Source of the DNA: Diatrype stigma
Lineage: Eukaryota > Ascomycota > Sordariomycetes > Xylariales > Diatrypaceae
DNA length: 64,000 nucleotides
Direction of reading: 5' to 3'
NCBI GenBank assembly: GCA_022225965.2
Contig: JAKJXP020000025.1
Location: forward strand, 124,001-188,000
Within the stretch, counting starts at the first letter, position 1. Each line of letters starts with the position of its first letter. The notes beneath the pieces were generated by a model. That model made no database searches, was not told the origin of the DNA, and saw only the letters and a program-made list of their open reading frames with translations. This document shows positions 46,204-56,885 of the stretch, piece by piece. The position numbers and the translations under genes were made by a program.

Positions 46204-47747
46204 ATGGCCGCCGCCACTTTCTTCACGCCGGCAGCCGTCGCTCCTCCCGGTCAGCCGGACATTGCTTATGCGCCCGACTTTGGGAAATACCAAGCCCGTG
46301 TCGAGCGCCGCCAGAAGACGGAGACCCTATCGAAACAGCTCCCGCCGGGATTCCCTACGGAGCTAAAGGGGGATCTAGTGTGGGACGGCCGGACGCTGGC
46401 CGAAACGTATAACTGGACGTACACTCTTAACGCAGACCAGCTGGCCGAGGTTGATCGCGCCGTGACGCACTTCAAGTGTGAGTTGCCTTTGCGGTTTGGT
46501 CTTTTCTTTTCCAGATATGCTGACTCACTCGAATCAGCGCTGGGTCTATCGTTGGGCCACATATCGCCGGACACGTTCCCGCTCCCGACTCTCCGCGCCG
46601 AGCTCCGCCGCCTCTCCGGCGAGCTCCACCACGGGCACGGGTTCTTTGTGCTGCGGGGCCTGCGCGTGGACGAACACACGCGCGAGGAGAACGGCATCGC
46701 GTATATCGGGATCTCGTCGCACATCGCGCCGGTGCGGGGCCGTCAGGACGCCAAGTTCGACGGCCGGCCCGCCGACGTGGTGTTGACGCACATCAAGGAC
46801 CTGAGCGCGACCGCGCAGAAGGGGGCTATTGGCAGCCCTGCGTACACCACCGATAAGCAGGTCTTCCACACCGACTCGGGCGACATCGTCTCCCTGTTCG
46901 CGCTCGAGACGGCTGCCGAGGGCGGCGCCAGTAAGCTCGCTAGTACCTGGAAGGTATACAACGAGATCGCGCGCTCTCGGCCTGACTTGATCCACACACT
47001 GAGTGCGAACTGGGACGTCGAGCTGTAAGTCATGTCAAGGAGGATTGTCGCTCCTTTCTACCAACTACCTTTCCCTGGTGCACCGCTCGACTGACTCTGA
47101 GTTGGCCTGCTAGCTTTCGTCAGTCAGAAAAGGGGTACACCTCGCGACCACTACTGCACTTCCAACCAGCAACAGCGAACAACCCTGAGCGCGTCATGTT
47201 GCAATACGGCCGACGTTATTTCGTTGGCTTCGGTGCGCTTCCGAGAAGCTCCAACATTCCACCCATTTCTGAGGCTCAGGCGGAAGCGCTGGACACGCTT
47301 CACTTTCTGGGCGAGAAGTTCTGTGTTTCGACCGACTTCCAGAAGGGCGATATCCAATATGTCAACAACCTGGCTCTGTTCCACGCCCGCGATGGCTTTA
47401 GGGACGAAGGAGACAAACAGTAAGTCCAACATCACCCTTTCAAACCAAGTTTCACTTTAGTCCCGACCGGAACACAACACAATCACTAGGTCTTGCGGAC
47501 AGCCCGATCGTTTTGTCCTTAACCATATGGCTAGAGGGTTCGATGAACTTTACATACTAGCAACTGACATGAGCTTTACTATAGACGGCATCTATTGAGA
47601 CTGTGGCTACGGGATCCAGAGAACTCATGGGGGACACCAGAACCTTTGAGAGCAAGGTTCGCCGAGCTGTATGATGGTGTCACCCCCGAAGGACAGGTTC
47701 TCCCGCTTGAGCCCTACATTCGGAGCGAAGGTAACAAAGCCCGCTGA
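46204..47747 (+). CDS. TauD/TfdA-family Fe(II)/2-oxoglutarate dioxygenase (sulfonate type)
   Basis: Four exons: 46204-46477, 46538-47024, 47114-47419 and 47585-47747, giving 409 aa. The iron-binding HxD is H201/D203 in VFHTDSGD, and the distal His about H344 in LFHARDG; the Arg-rich stretch RHLLRLWLRDPENSW closes the 2-oxoglutarate site. GHGFFVLRGL and RGxxxxxxD segments are typical of fungal TauD relatives. In yeast the related Jlp1 releases sulfite from sulfonates such as taurine. Intron 1 (60 nt) is 3n and stop-free, so reading through it gives a false long exon; the conserved FKSLGLSLGHISPDTF join and a GTGAGT donor support removal. The gene lies between two transporters on the same strand and has a CYS3-type element upstream. 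A taurine or sulfonate substrate is inferred. Confidence 0.88.
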
Positions 47748-48658
47748 GGCTGTTTATATTCCAAAACTGTCATAAGCCTTGGAGCTGGCAAAAGAAGAGG
47801 AAAGTCGATTAAACCCTACAAATTACAATTGCATCACATAAGGCCAAGTCATTACGTAGTAGGAGCGACAAGAAATCGGTATCTATAATCATATATGAAA
47901 CAACTGTATGCATCAGATATCGGGAAACTTGAGCACGTCAAGAACTCCACCGATAGGGACAATTACTCACAGCATATGTAACGGATGGGATGCCGAAGTA
48001 GTAACCATCTAACTATTAGGTCATTTGAACTAATAAAGAGTGCTCGTGAAGTTTCCACAAGACAACAGGATACACCCCATGCTTAGATACCACCAAGTCT
48101 AACGCGAGACCGAACGAGGGAGTGTCGAGCATCGGCGTCCAGCCGCGTGCAGCTTAGGTTGTATGGACCACGAGATTCCTCTTGTTTGAGGAAGAGTTTG
48201 CAGGAGACCCCTCCATATTGCGTTATGGTCCATACCGTTATCTCGGGCCGTTCCTGTCGTATCCGCAGGGGTCGCCATAGTCCACAAGCATTGCGCAATC
48301 CTTGGCCAACCAGAGCATGGCCGATCTACTGGTCGAACAACAGATAAACAACCCTTGGACAATGCGGCGTTGACATATTGGAGGCCGATGGTGCCATACT
48401 GGGCCGTCGAACATCGCCGTCGAATCGGGTAGGTGAGGAACACGAATTGTTCCAGGCTCTTGGGGCGATAATACCATGTCCACCATCGACATAAATATGT
48501 AGACTCCAAATATGGCACGACCCTCCTCGATACCTCGCAGCCCTTTCGAGGTATAAGGTTCCCTTCATTTGACTTTTCTCATAGTAGGGACATTTGCCAA
48601 CCGAACCCAGCATTGCCAACTCTCGCAACGTGCGCCCGGTCGAGAAACTCCGCCAGCC
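47748..48658. other. Promoter of the methionine-type permease
   Basis: About 0.9 kb. It contains a perfect CYS3-type element (48388-48397) and otherwise no gene; open frames on the minus strand here have no family features. Confidence 0.5.
48388..48397. promoter_or_regulatory. Candidate CYS3/Met4-type sulfur-control element
   Basis: ATGGTGCCAT matches ATGRYRYCAT perfectly, 261 bp upstream of the permease ATG at 48659. It is the second such match in the 43-51 kb neighbourhood. Binding is inferred. Confidence 0.5.
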
Positions 48659-51100
48659 ATGGGGAACTACAAGTTCTGGGAGGGCTCGAGCCGCGTCGAA
48701 ACCAAGGCTGTCGACGTCGTCCCGGAAGAGAACGTGTCGAGCACCGAGGTCTCGATCATCCGTGACGGCGAGCTTTCCTACACGGTCGCGAAGGCGGAGA
48801 ACGGGTCGGGGCCCTCCTGGCAGGAGACCGTGGGCGCGCCTGTCGAGTCGCACTCGCCCCTGGGCTACAACGTCGGCTGGCTCACGGTGATCTTCCTCAA
48901 CGTCAACCAGATGATAGGCACCGGCATCTTCTCGACTCGTAAGACAAAAGCCACCGATCCCCGTATCCAGGTCCTATGAGATCTTGGGAGGCGAACGAAC
49001 TATGTATGCTAATATGTGCTATGGCATGTAGCGGGATCCATCCTGAGATCGACGGGCTCCATCGGCCTGGCCCTCATCTACTGGGTCATCGGTTTCTTGA
49101 TGGCATGTGCCGGAGTCTGCGTGTTTCTGGAACTAGCCAGCTTTTTCCCGAACCGGAGCGGCGCGCAGGTGGTTTACCTCGAGCAAGCATATCCGAGACC
49201 AAAGCATTTCTTCCCCGTCGCGTTCGCAGTGCAATCTGTCATTCTCTCTTTCAGTAGCAGCAATGCAGTTGGTAAGTGGGCCGACTCTCTGGGCCTTCGA
49301 AGACTTGTTTTACGCACACCATTGCTCACTTGCTGACCCGGTACATACAGTCCTCTCCCGCTACCTGTGGAGACTCGTAGGGCGAGAGTCTACAGACTGG
49401 GAGCTGAAAGGCGTGGCCATTGCTGCTTACACGCTTGCGGTCATCTGTATGTTAAGACATATCTTGGCTATTGTCCGGTGCTAAGTCAAAGTAGTCGTCA
49501 TCGCCCATAACAAATGGTCTCTCTGGCTTACGAACTTCTTCGGTGCACTCAAGATCTTTACTCTCATCTTGTGAGTAGATTTCTATCCTTGTTAGCCGGC
49601 ATGTTATGCGGTAAGCTCTAGCTGACGGTAAATCGAACCACGATGCAGCATCTCCATCACCGGGTTTGTTGTGCTGGGCGGCGGCGTCTCCCGGGTCCCC
49701 GACTCCCGCGTCAACTTCCACAATCCCTTCGAAGGCACGACCAACAACGGGAACGATCTCGCCAATGCTCTGGTCAATATCATCTTCACCTACGCCGGGT
49801 ACCAAAATGCGTTCAACGTCGTCAACGAGATCAAGAACCCAATCCCGACTCTAAAGAAGCATGCCACCATCTCTCTAGGGCTTGTCGCCGTCCTATATAT
49901 GCTCTGCAACATCGCATACTTCGCCGCTGGTGAGCTCCTACTTGGCCTAGAGCGATATTCTGCATAGCAACGCTGACTAGAACAACTTCGTAGTGCCTAA
50001 AAAGGAGTTCTCGGAATCTAAGGAGATCGCGGCCGCTATCTTCTTTACTACCGTCTTCGGGTCAGGTGGTGCTGAGAAGGCGCTGAATGTCCTCGTCATG
50101 CTTAGTGCCTTCGGTAATCTTCTGGCTGTCTTGATCGGCTCGTCTAGAGTCATCCGTGAGATTGGACGGTAAGCTCGCTGTCCCCATCACACACCGCGCC
50201 CCTTCACCAATATCGTCAGTTTGCGCGGGGATACGATCCCATGCTAATTCGACGGGCGCTCTTAGACAAGGTGTATTGCCATGGACGTCGTTCTGGGTGT
50301 CGACGAAACCGTTCGGGACGCCATTAGGTCCTTACGTGCTCAAATGGGGGATGACCGTCCTAATGATTGTAGCACCTCCAGCCGGTGACGCTTTCACATT
50401 CGGTCAGTAGAAGAACCTTGACTGCCATGACGTCTAACGCAAGTTCTGACCTGATTTTGTTTCATAGTCGTTAGTCTAAGCACCTACCCCGAAGGCGTCT
50501 TCACCCTCGCCATGAGTATTGGTATTTATGTAAGTTGCTCTCCGTGGCCTCACGATAATCATTGTCTATATTGCGTATATGATTTCATCATGCCATCATG
50601 GTCACTAATCCGAACTCAGTTGCTCCGATACCGACATAAGCGTGCTGGTCGCGAACGTATAGAGTTCCAGGCCTGGGATGTAGTCGTGATCTTCTACATC
50701 CTAATCCAGCTCTATATCCTTGTGGTGCCTTGGTTCCCGCCAGCGGGTGGCCCCTATGCCGGCGATGTCAGCTTCTGGTACGCGACGTACTGTGTCGTCG
50801 GTATTGGCATGTGAGTGCACCACCCCCAGTCCATGCACTTTCACTGGCCTAATGTTAGTGTCCTCCGTACTGGGTATTCGAGCTAACCAAACGTAATTCA
50901 GTATCATCGTATGCGGGCTGTACTACGTCGCCTGGATCTACCTCATACCAAAATGGAGAGGCTACAAAGTCAGGACGGAGGTCGTGACTGTAGGTGATAG
51001 GGGAGAGACTACCCATCGGTTGGTACAAGTGCCTGTGCAAGAGGTGGCCGCATGGGATAGGGAACATGATGATGCTGGGCGACTCCGCCATAGGCGTTGA
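48659..51100 (+). CDS. APC-superfamily amino-acid permease, MUP1-like (methionine type)
   Basis: Ten exons: 48659-48938, 49032-49271, 49351-49446, 49486-49570, 49649-49929, 49994-50168, 50266-50402, 50468-50529, 50620-50810 and 50902-51100, giving 581 aa with every junction in frame. The start of the core, GWLTVIFLNVNQMIGTGIFSTPGSILR, is the APC/LAT signature (GxGIFSTPG). Further markers are PNRSGAQVVYLEQAYPRPK, YAGYQNAFNVVNEIKNPI, SSRVIREIGRQGVLPW and YPEGVFTLAMS. About 12 spans are expected. These match the fungal high-affinity methionine permease group (Mup1). The N-terminal cytosolic tail holds acidic and Ser/Thr residues, as in ubiquitin-regulated permeases. An in-frame ATG at 48569 would add 30 aa; I chose 48659. 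Methionine as substrate is inferred from the family. Confidence 0.88.
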
Positions 51101-51447
51101 GAAGTCCATGACCGCACAATGCTGTAATGCGCCGGGGTCCTTCCTGGCGTAGCCGAACTCATGCTGATTAGGAAATCATACCATTGTCCATCGCTAGCGA
51201 ACTTGAAGACCAATGCTTATTGCTGACTGAGTGGAGTCTGAATAAATGATTGAGCGAAGCTGTAGAAGCAGGCGAACATGCTGACGTGAATATGTACATA
51301 TATGGTAGATACATAAGTGGATGATGATATGAAGGCCACCATGATATATACATGTACGGAGCACTATATGTGGGCTTACACACTTAAACCAAGCGCGTCT
51401 ACGGACTAGACCGTACCCATCAAACAGATCCGTCTTCCCCCCTGCTG
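51101..51447. other. Convergent 3' ends
   Basis: Between the permease and the CYP53 stop codons. AT-rich with TACATATAT motifs, no gene. Confidence 0.5.
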
Positions 51448-53034
51448 TTACGACTGCTTCTTCCTCCGCTTCAGCCCGATCTCCAGGCCCAGCGGCTTCC
51501 GCAGGAACCCCTCGCGCGTCTCCATGACCTCCTGGCGGAGGAAGACGTCGTAGCGCCGGACCCACGTAGCAGCGATCATCTTCATCTCCATCTCGGCGAC
51601 GTTGCGGCCGACGCAGGCGCGGGGCCCGTAGCTGAAGGGGATGAAGGCGGCCTTCTGGCGGGGCGTCAGGCTCGCCCAGCGCTCGGGCCGGAACGCGTCG
51701 GCGTCCGGGCCCCAGATCGCCTTCGAGTGGTGGATCGTGTACGTCGGCACGCTGAGGATGGTGCCGGGCGGGAAGTAGCGCCCCAGCAGCGTCACGCCCG
51801 CCGAGTCGGCGGGGATCTCCCGCGGCAGCCCGATCCCCGACGTCGAGTGGTGCCGCAGCGTCTCGTTGATCACGGCCTCCAGGTACGGCAGGTTGCGGAT
51901 GTCTTCGTAGGCGGGCACCCTGCTGCTCGCCCCGTCGTGGTCCGGAACGGCGGCGTCGAGCTCCCGCTGGAGCTTCTCCAGCACGCCCGGCGTCCGGGCG
52001 ACGTGGTAGAGGAGCGCGCACGAGGAGTTGGACGTGGTGTCGGAGCCGGCGATGAGCTGGGTCTGGGCGCCGACGACGAGGTCCTCGAATCCGAGGCGCT
52101 CGCCCTTCTCGTCGCGCCCCTCCTGGAGGAAGGCGAGGATGTCCTTGCGGTCGATGCCGGGCGGGTTCTCCAGCCGGTCCTTGACGCGCGCGATGGCGAT
52201 CCCGGCCAGGTTCTCGACCGCCGTCAGCCCCTGGCTGAAGAAGGGGTCGGGCAGCCACCGCGCCCAGGGCTTGAGCCGCGGCAGGCAGCCCAGCGCCGCC
52301 GACACCTCGCCGCGGCGGTTCAGGATCTCGACCGCCGAGGCGTAGATCGGCGGGCTGTCGCGCGACGCCCGCACCTCGGTGGTGTCGGCGCCCGCCGCGA
52401 GCATGCCGAAGGGCGCGCCGAACGCCAGGTCCCCGATCGTGTCGAAGGCGACGTAGTTGAACCAATTCAGGCAGTCGACGTGGGCCACGCGCTCGCCTTC
52501 GCCAGCACCAACGGGAGGAGGAACGACGGGGGAGTTCTCGATCAGCCGGTCCCAGGTGCGGGCCCACAGGTCGAGGTTCTGGTGGATGTAGGGCTCGAAC
52601 TGGCCGACGGACTTGGGGGCGAAGGTGCTGGAGACGAGCTTGCGCATGCGGGTGTGCTCGGCGCGGTCGCGGGTGTTGAACAGGCCGCGGCGGATGGAGA
52701 CGAAGGCGTCGTAGAAGTCGGACTTGAGGAAGCCGTTGCCGTGGCCGTAGACGGCCTGGATGGCCTCCTCGTCATCGGCGATGCTGACGTGGTTCGGCTG
52801 GATCCGCACCACGGGGCCCAGCCGCGCGTGCACCTCGTCCACCACGAGGTAGCGCTTGCCCCGCCGGCACGCCCACAGCAGCCAGACGTTCGAGAAGGCC
52901 GCCGGGAACGGCGCCGGGATCCCCCGCAGATGGCCGTAGGTCACGAAGTACGGGTAGAGGTAGTAGTAGGCAGCCAGGCACGCCAGGCCCGCTGCCAGGG
53001 CCCACGGCGAGAGGATGCTCTCCACGATTGCCAT
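51448..53034 (-). CDS. bphA: Benzoate 4-monooxygenase, cytochrome P450 CYP53 family
   Basis: Single exon, 528 aa. An N-terminal membrane anchor (WALAAGLACLAAYYYLYPYF) is followed by RGIPAPFPAAF, and then by the CYP53 hallmarks YGHGNGFLKSDFYDAFVS and RGLFNTRDRAEHTR. The I-helix has AGSDTTS, the K-helix ETLR, and the heme-binding loop FSYGPRACVGRN with ligand about C474. The C-terminal METREGFLRKPLGL is also family-specific. CYP53 enzymes para-hydroxylate benzoate to 4-hydroxybenzoate in the ER, feeding the beta-ketoadipate pathway and detoxifying plant benzoates. The gene is intronless and very GC-rich, which keeps other frames open on both strands. No other aromatic-pathway gene is adjacent. 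Confidence 0.95.
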   Translation of the reverse strand: MAIVESILSPWALAAGLACLAAYYYLYPYFVTYGHLRGIPAPFPAAFSNVWLLWACRRGKRYLVVDEVHARLGPVVRIQPNHVSIADDEEAIQAVYGHGNGFLKSDFYDAFVSIRRGLFNTRDRAEHTRMRKLVSSTFAPKSVGQFEPYIHQNLDLWARTWDRLIENSPVVPPPVGAGEGERVAHVDCLNWFNYVAFDTIGDLAFGAPFGMLAAGADTTEVRASRDSPPIYASAVEILNRRGEVSAALGCLPRLKPWARWLPDPFFSQGLTAVENLAGIAIARVKDRLENPPGIDRKDILAFLQEGRDEKGERLGFEDLVVGAQTQLIAGSDTTSNSSCALLYHVARTPGVLEKLQRELDAAVPDHDGASSRVPAYEDIRNLPYLEAVINETLRHHSTSGIGLPREIPADSAGVTLLGRYFPPGTILSVPTYTIHHSKAIWGPDADAFRPERWASLTPRQKAAFIPFSYGPRACVGRNVAEMEMKMIAATWVRRYDVFLRQEVMETREGFLRKPLGLEIGLKRRKKQS

Positions 53035-53911
53035 TTTTCACTGGGCACTGGGCTCAACGAAGTTGGAAAATGTTGTTTGCCAGAGGCTTTGTTTTCTGAG
53101 CGGTGAAGTTCGGGACGGGGAGTTGAGAAACTTGGCGGAAGAATAACAACATCCTCACTTGCTGGTCCCGACAACAAACAACTCGTCAAGACTGATGCTT
53201 ATGAATTAGTTATACTTGATGGCCAAGAAGTCCGACTCGGCCCTCGGATCTGAGCTCGTCCCGCGAAGCTTAAGGCAGTTGGGTTCGGGAATTGCGTATA
53301 ACGAATTGCGTATAACGTTAATGGAGGGTTGCAGCAGTCAGTTCTTACTTGGTTGGTAGTTGATTTTCACCCCCGCATTCGGCTCTTCACTGACGGCAAG
53401 TGATATAGGAGCTATTGCAATCGATACATACTTAAGTAATAATATTTATAGTCGATTTATAGTCGATTCTTGGTTGATGGGTTTTATTTTGCGGGGCATC
53501 AAGCTTGCGTATGTAAGAGTTAAGTTCTTGGCCAGGCAGCTAGTCTCCACAGTCCCCTTAAAAGGGGGTGTCCAAGAAGCCGGACTGGACGGCCTGCTGA
53601 ATAAGTACTCGGTTTTATAGGTCCCCCAAATCACGAATACACTACCCTGTTGCCTCCAGACAATACCCTGGTTGATGCAATGGGACGCACATCAAGGGAC
53701 AATCCAGTGTTCATTCATCATTTGAATTACGTTAATTGATCCTTAGTGGAACTGGTTTTTAGTGACGAGGGCGTAGATAGGTACACAGTGAATGCCGAGC
53801 CAAAAAGCCGCGACTCTATACGAACAATGCACCAACACCTACTAGGTAGTCATCAGTGCCATTGCAGGCACCTAGCACACCCGCACACAAGCACACCCAC
53901 AATCCACCCTA
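53035..53911. other. CYP53 promoter region
   Basis: Contains a 14-bp tandem GAATTGCGTATAAC x2 at about 53289-53316 and a TTTATAGTCGA x2 tandem near 53446-53467, plus the 3' side of SDA1. No gene seen. Confidence 0.5.
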
Positions 53912-56327
53912 TCACCTCGCGATTCCGTTGCGTCTCCGGCCGCCCGACTTGCTCCGGTCGATGTGATTCTTGAGGGCGTTGCGGGTGTCGACGAGACTGC
54001 GCTTGTTCTTGGCCCTGGCCTTGCCGAGGGTCATGAGGAAGTTCTTCTTGCGTGCCTTCTCCTTGTTGGTGGTGGACTTGCCCTCGGCCTCCTTGCGTGA
54101 CTTGCGGATCGCCTGCGTCGACTTGTGCTCCTCGCGGTCCGGCTTGCCCTCGCGTGCCAGCGCCACCCGCTCCTCCTTGGTGTTCTTGCGTAACCGTGCG
54201 GGAGCCTCGATCTGCTCCGCCGTCAGCCCCTCGTCCACGTGTCGCGCGTGCAGCGCTGCCTTGCGCCTGTTGCTGCTGAGGCTGCTGTTGCCGCCCATTG
54301 CCTTGTCCAGCTTCGCCTCCATCTGCAGCTCGCGCAGCTTGGCCAGGTCGGCCGGCGTTAGGATCTGCGTCACCGCCAGGTTCCTCAGGGCTTTGAGCTC
54401 TTCCTCGGAATCCTTCTCTTCGGCGTCGTCATTTTCGTCGTGATCTTCACCCGTGTTTTTAGGGTCCGTCTTTTGCTTTTTCGAAACCGGTTCCGCCTCA
54501 TCTTCGGAGTCGCTCACTCTGATCCATTCTCCAGAAGAGTCACTATCGGTCGATGCGACCTCCCAATCACTTGAGTTGAGTCCATCTTCATCTTCGTCAT
54601 TCTCCTTTTCACCATCTTCGCCACCTTCCGGTAGGCCCTTCTCTGCACGCTTCCGCTTCTTCTCCTCTTCCTTCCATCTCGCTAACAGCTCCAGACCTTC
54701 GATCCCTCCAACTTCCTCCTCGCCGAACTTGTGCTGCTTGAGCTCACCGCTGCGGAGACCCATGGATGCGTTCTTGCCGCGATCTTTCTTCTTTAGCATA
54801 TCAGCGCCCTGTTCCCGGTACAGCGATAGCAGGCCTCTGGCGGCCATCATGACGCCCTTATCCTTGCTCTTGCGGTACTGAACCAAGTCTTGTAATAAGG
54901 TCTCGTTCATAGCTAACGGCTGCCGCGCCGCGATCTCCCTAATAGCGTTGAGACCCGCCGAGGCAACTTCGGAAGCTGAAGCCTCTGAGACGAATTCGTT
55001 TGCGATCTTCTGTATCAATGGCTCCAATACATCTGGCGGGACGAGATTATGTGTCGCTTGGGCCAAAGAGGCGAGAAACGACGTAACGGAGGCTTGGCGC
55101 GGTGTAAGGTACTTGATAAACCAAGAATACAAGGGCACTAATGTCAACGTATGAAGGCCAACCAGTCGAGTGACAAGCTGTAGAACGAGGATCTTGCTCT
55201 CCAAAGCAAGCTTAGACCTGGAGTTCAAGAGGTGTTTTTCGAACAGTGTCTCTGCGAAACCTTGGGGGTTGTGAAGAAGATGCAAAGCCGAGAAATTGAG
55301 CGAGTGCGGAGCGTTCTTCTTTCGTTCCGACTTTTTGACCTTTTCTCGGGCTCTGTCCATCGCTTTCGCCTTCTTCTTGGATTTCTTGTTGATGAGCATC
55401 TGGTGCTTCATCTTCTTCATATCCACACCCTCATCCTCACTACTGTCATCGTCCTCTTCCTCTCGATCCTGGTCAGATCCTAAGAAAAACCTTACGCCGG
55501 CTATAGCGACCTTCTCGTTGTCTGCCAAGCTTGCTTCTTTCATGATTTCAACAGGCCTTGTGTCCGTCCAAATCTGGCGCTTCCACAGCTCTCGTATTAT
55601 CTTAGTAGCCCAGATAGCTTTCGGGTCTGACCGATCGGCAGTAACCAAATTGTATAGAACCGTCTGCATAGTTCGATTCAAACGGTGGTTGATAGCCTTA
55701 GTATTCGAGTTTCGGAGATCGCTCAGTATTTTTTGAAGCCTTGATGATTTGTTAGACGATTTGGCTAGCAATGTGGTAGGTTGGAGGTTGGTTTGGAAGA
55801 CGACTTACAGCAACATTCGTAATGTCTTGCTGCCAGTTGAGATCAAAATAGGAAACAGTGTGGTAAGGAGTTCGCTCGAGTCGATGACACTCTTCCGGCG
55901 CAAGAGGACCAGGCTGCTAACTAGTTTCTCGCGCAACTCCGGTTCCAATACTGCATGGTGCTGGACGAGGATATCTTTGAGCCCGGGTGCGAAACTCCCA
56001 GTATGCTGAGGATAGAGGTCTGCGACGTGGGCGATCAGGTCAATTAGGTCGTGGAAATTGATGAGGCCATTCGAATCAGCGTTCGTAGGAGAAGCCAGGA
56101 ACTTGTCGTGAGCAGCTTCGTACTGGTTCCAAGCCTCGAGGAATTCCTTCTCGTAATCTCTATTAACACATCAATTAGTTCGCGCACTTATTGAGTGTTC
56201 TACTGGGCAGCAGAACATGAATATGAGCATGAGCATGAACATACTGAGGATCCCGGCGCATCTTGTATTGAAGGCCAGGCAGATCGGCCTGGACCTTCTC
56301 GAGCGCAGCGACCTTGCGTTTCCCCAT
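53912..56327 (-). CDS. SDA1: SDA1, 60S ribosome biogenesis/nuclear export factor
   Basis: Three exons: 56327-56245, 56159-55809 and 55739-53912, giving 753 aa (yeast Sda1 is about 767). It starts MGKRKVAALEKVQADLPGLQYK. Exon 3 holds LQKILSDLRNSN, KAINHRLNRTMQTVLYNLV, and the conserved helical repeats (LHLLHNPQGFAETLF, YLTPRQASVTSFLA). A long acidic region, including EEEDDDSSEDEG and later E/D-rich blocks, and a basic C-terminus (KARKKNFLMTLGKARAKNKRS) follow. Sda1 is an essential nucleolar protein for pre-60S maturation. The exon 2-3 join (LRMLL to LQKIL) uses an AAG acceptor 11 nt after a CTAAC branch point; the nearer CTAG acceptor would give a stop. The rest of exon 3 is open from 55771, which hides this junction. 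Confidence 0.94.
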
Positions 56328-56885
56328 TGTGGAAGAATACTGATGTGTTGTACAATTCCAGGCTATGCTGTTGCTTGTGCTGAGAGACCGCTGTTCCCTT
56401 TAACTCTCTGTCTGCGCAGTTGCGCAGGTCTGTTTGATTGCCTCCTTATTAGTAGGTAGGCATGTACATGTGATAAGATATCGTCGGTCTTGATGTTAGT
56501 GATCAATCAACGTGAGAAAAGATGCGTCTCCAGCAAAAAGTTTATCGATAATCTATCTTATCTTATCTCTCACTCACTAGCTCCTGCTCCACTCCTTAGA
56601 CTAAGGCCATGGGCTGGTTTTAGACCGCCTGACCGCTAAGCTTAAACAGGTAATTAGTAGGCTGTGCCAAAACGGGGCTTATCCGCGGGGCTTCTTGTGT
56701 CAGCTCCAGCTTCAGCTGTTCAGGGGAAGCAGCTTCACGTAAGCTGACGCTATCTTTCGAATATATAACAGGTCCGAGAATGAAAGCCAAGTCTGCCAAG
56801 TCGCCCATTGTCTCTGTATTACACGCCTAGGTAGTGGTAGTGGGGACATAATAAGTGCTTCCAATTGCCGAATTTAAACCTTATA
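56328..56885. other. Divergent promoter region
   Basis: Between SDA1 (-) and the fungal-specific gene (+). Contains TATCTTATCTTATCT near 56555-56570 (repeated GATA-type motifs on the minus strand). No gene seen. Confidence 0.5.

Noticed and set aside
51194..52567. 457-codon minus-strand frame overlapping CYP53
   Set aside because: Shifted-frame shadow of CYP53, Arg/Pro/Gly-rich without motifs.
51727..53106. 459-codon + strand open frame opposite CYP53
   Set aside because: It is the complement of an extremely GC-rich coding region; it is Arg/Gly/Asp-rich with no domain, while the minus strand has the full P450.
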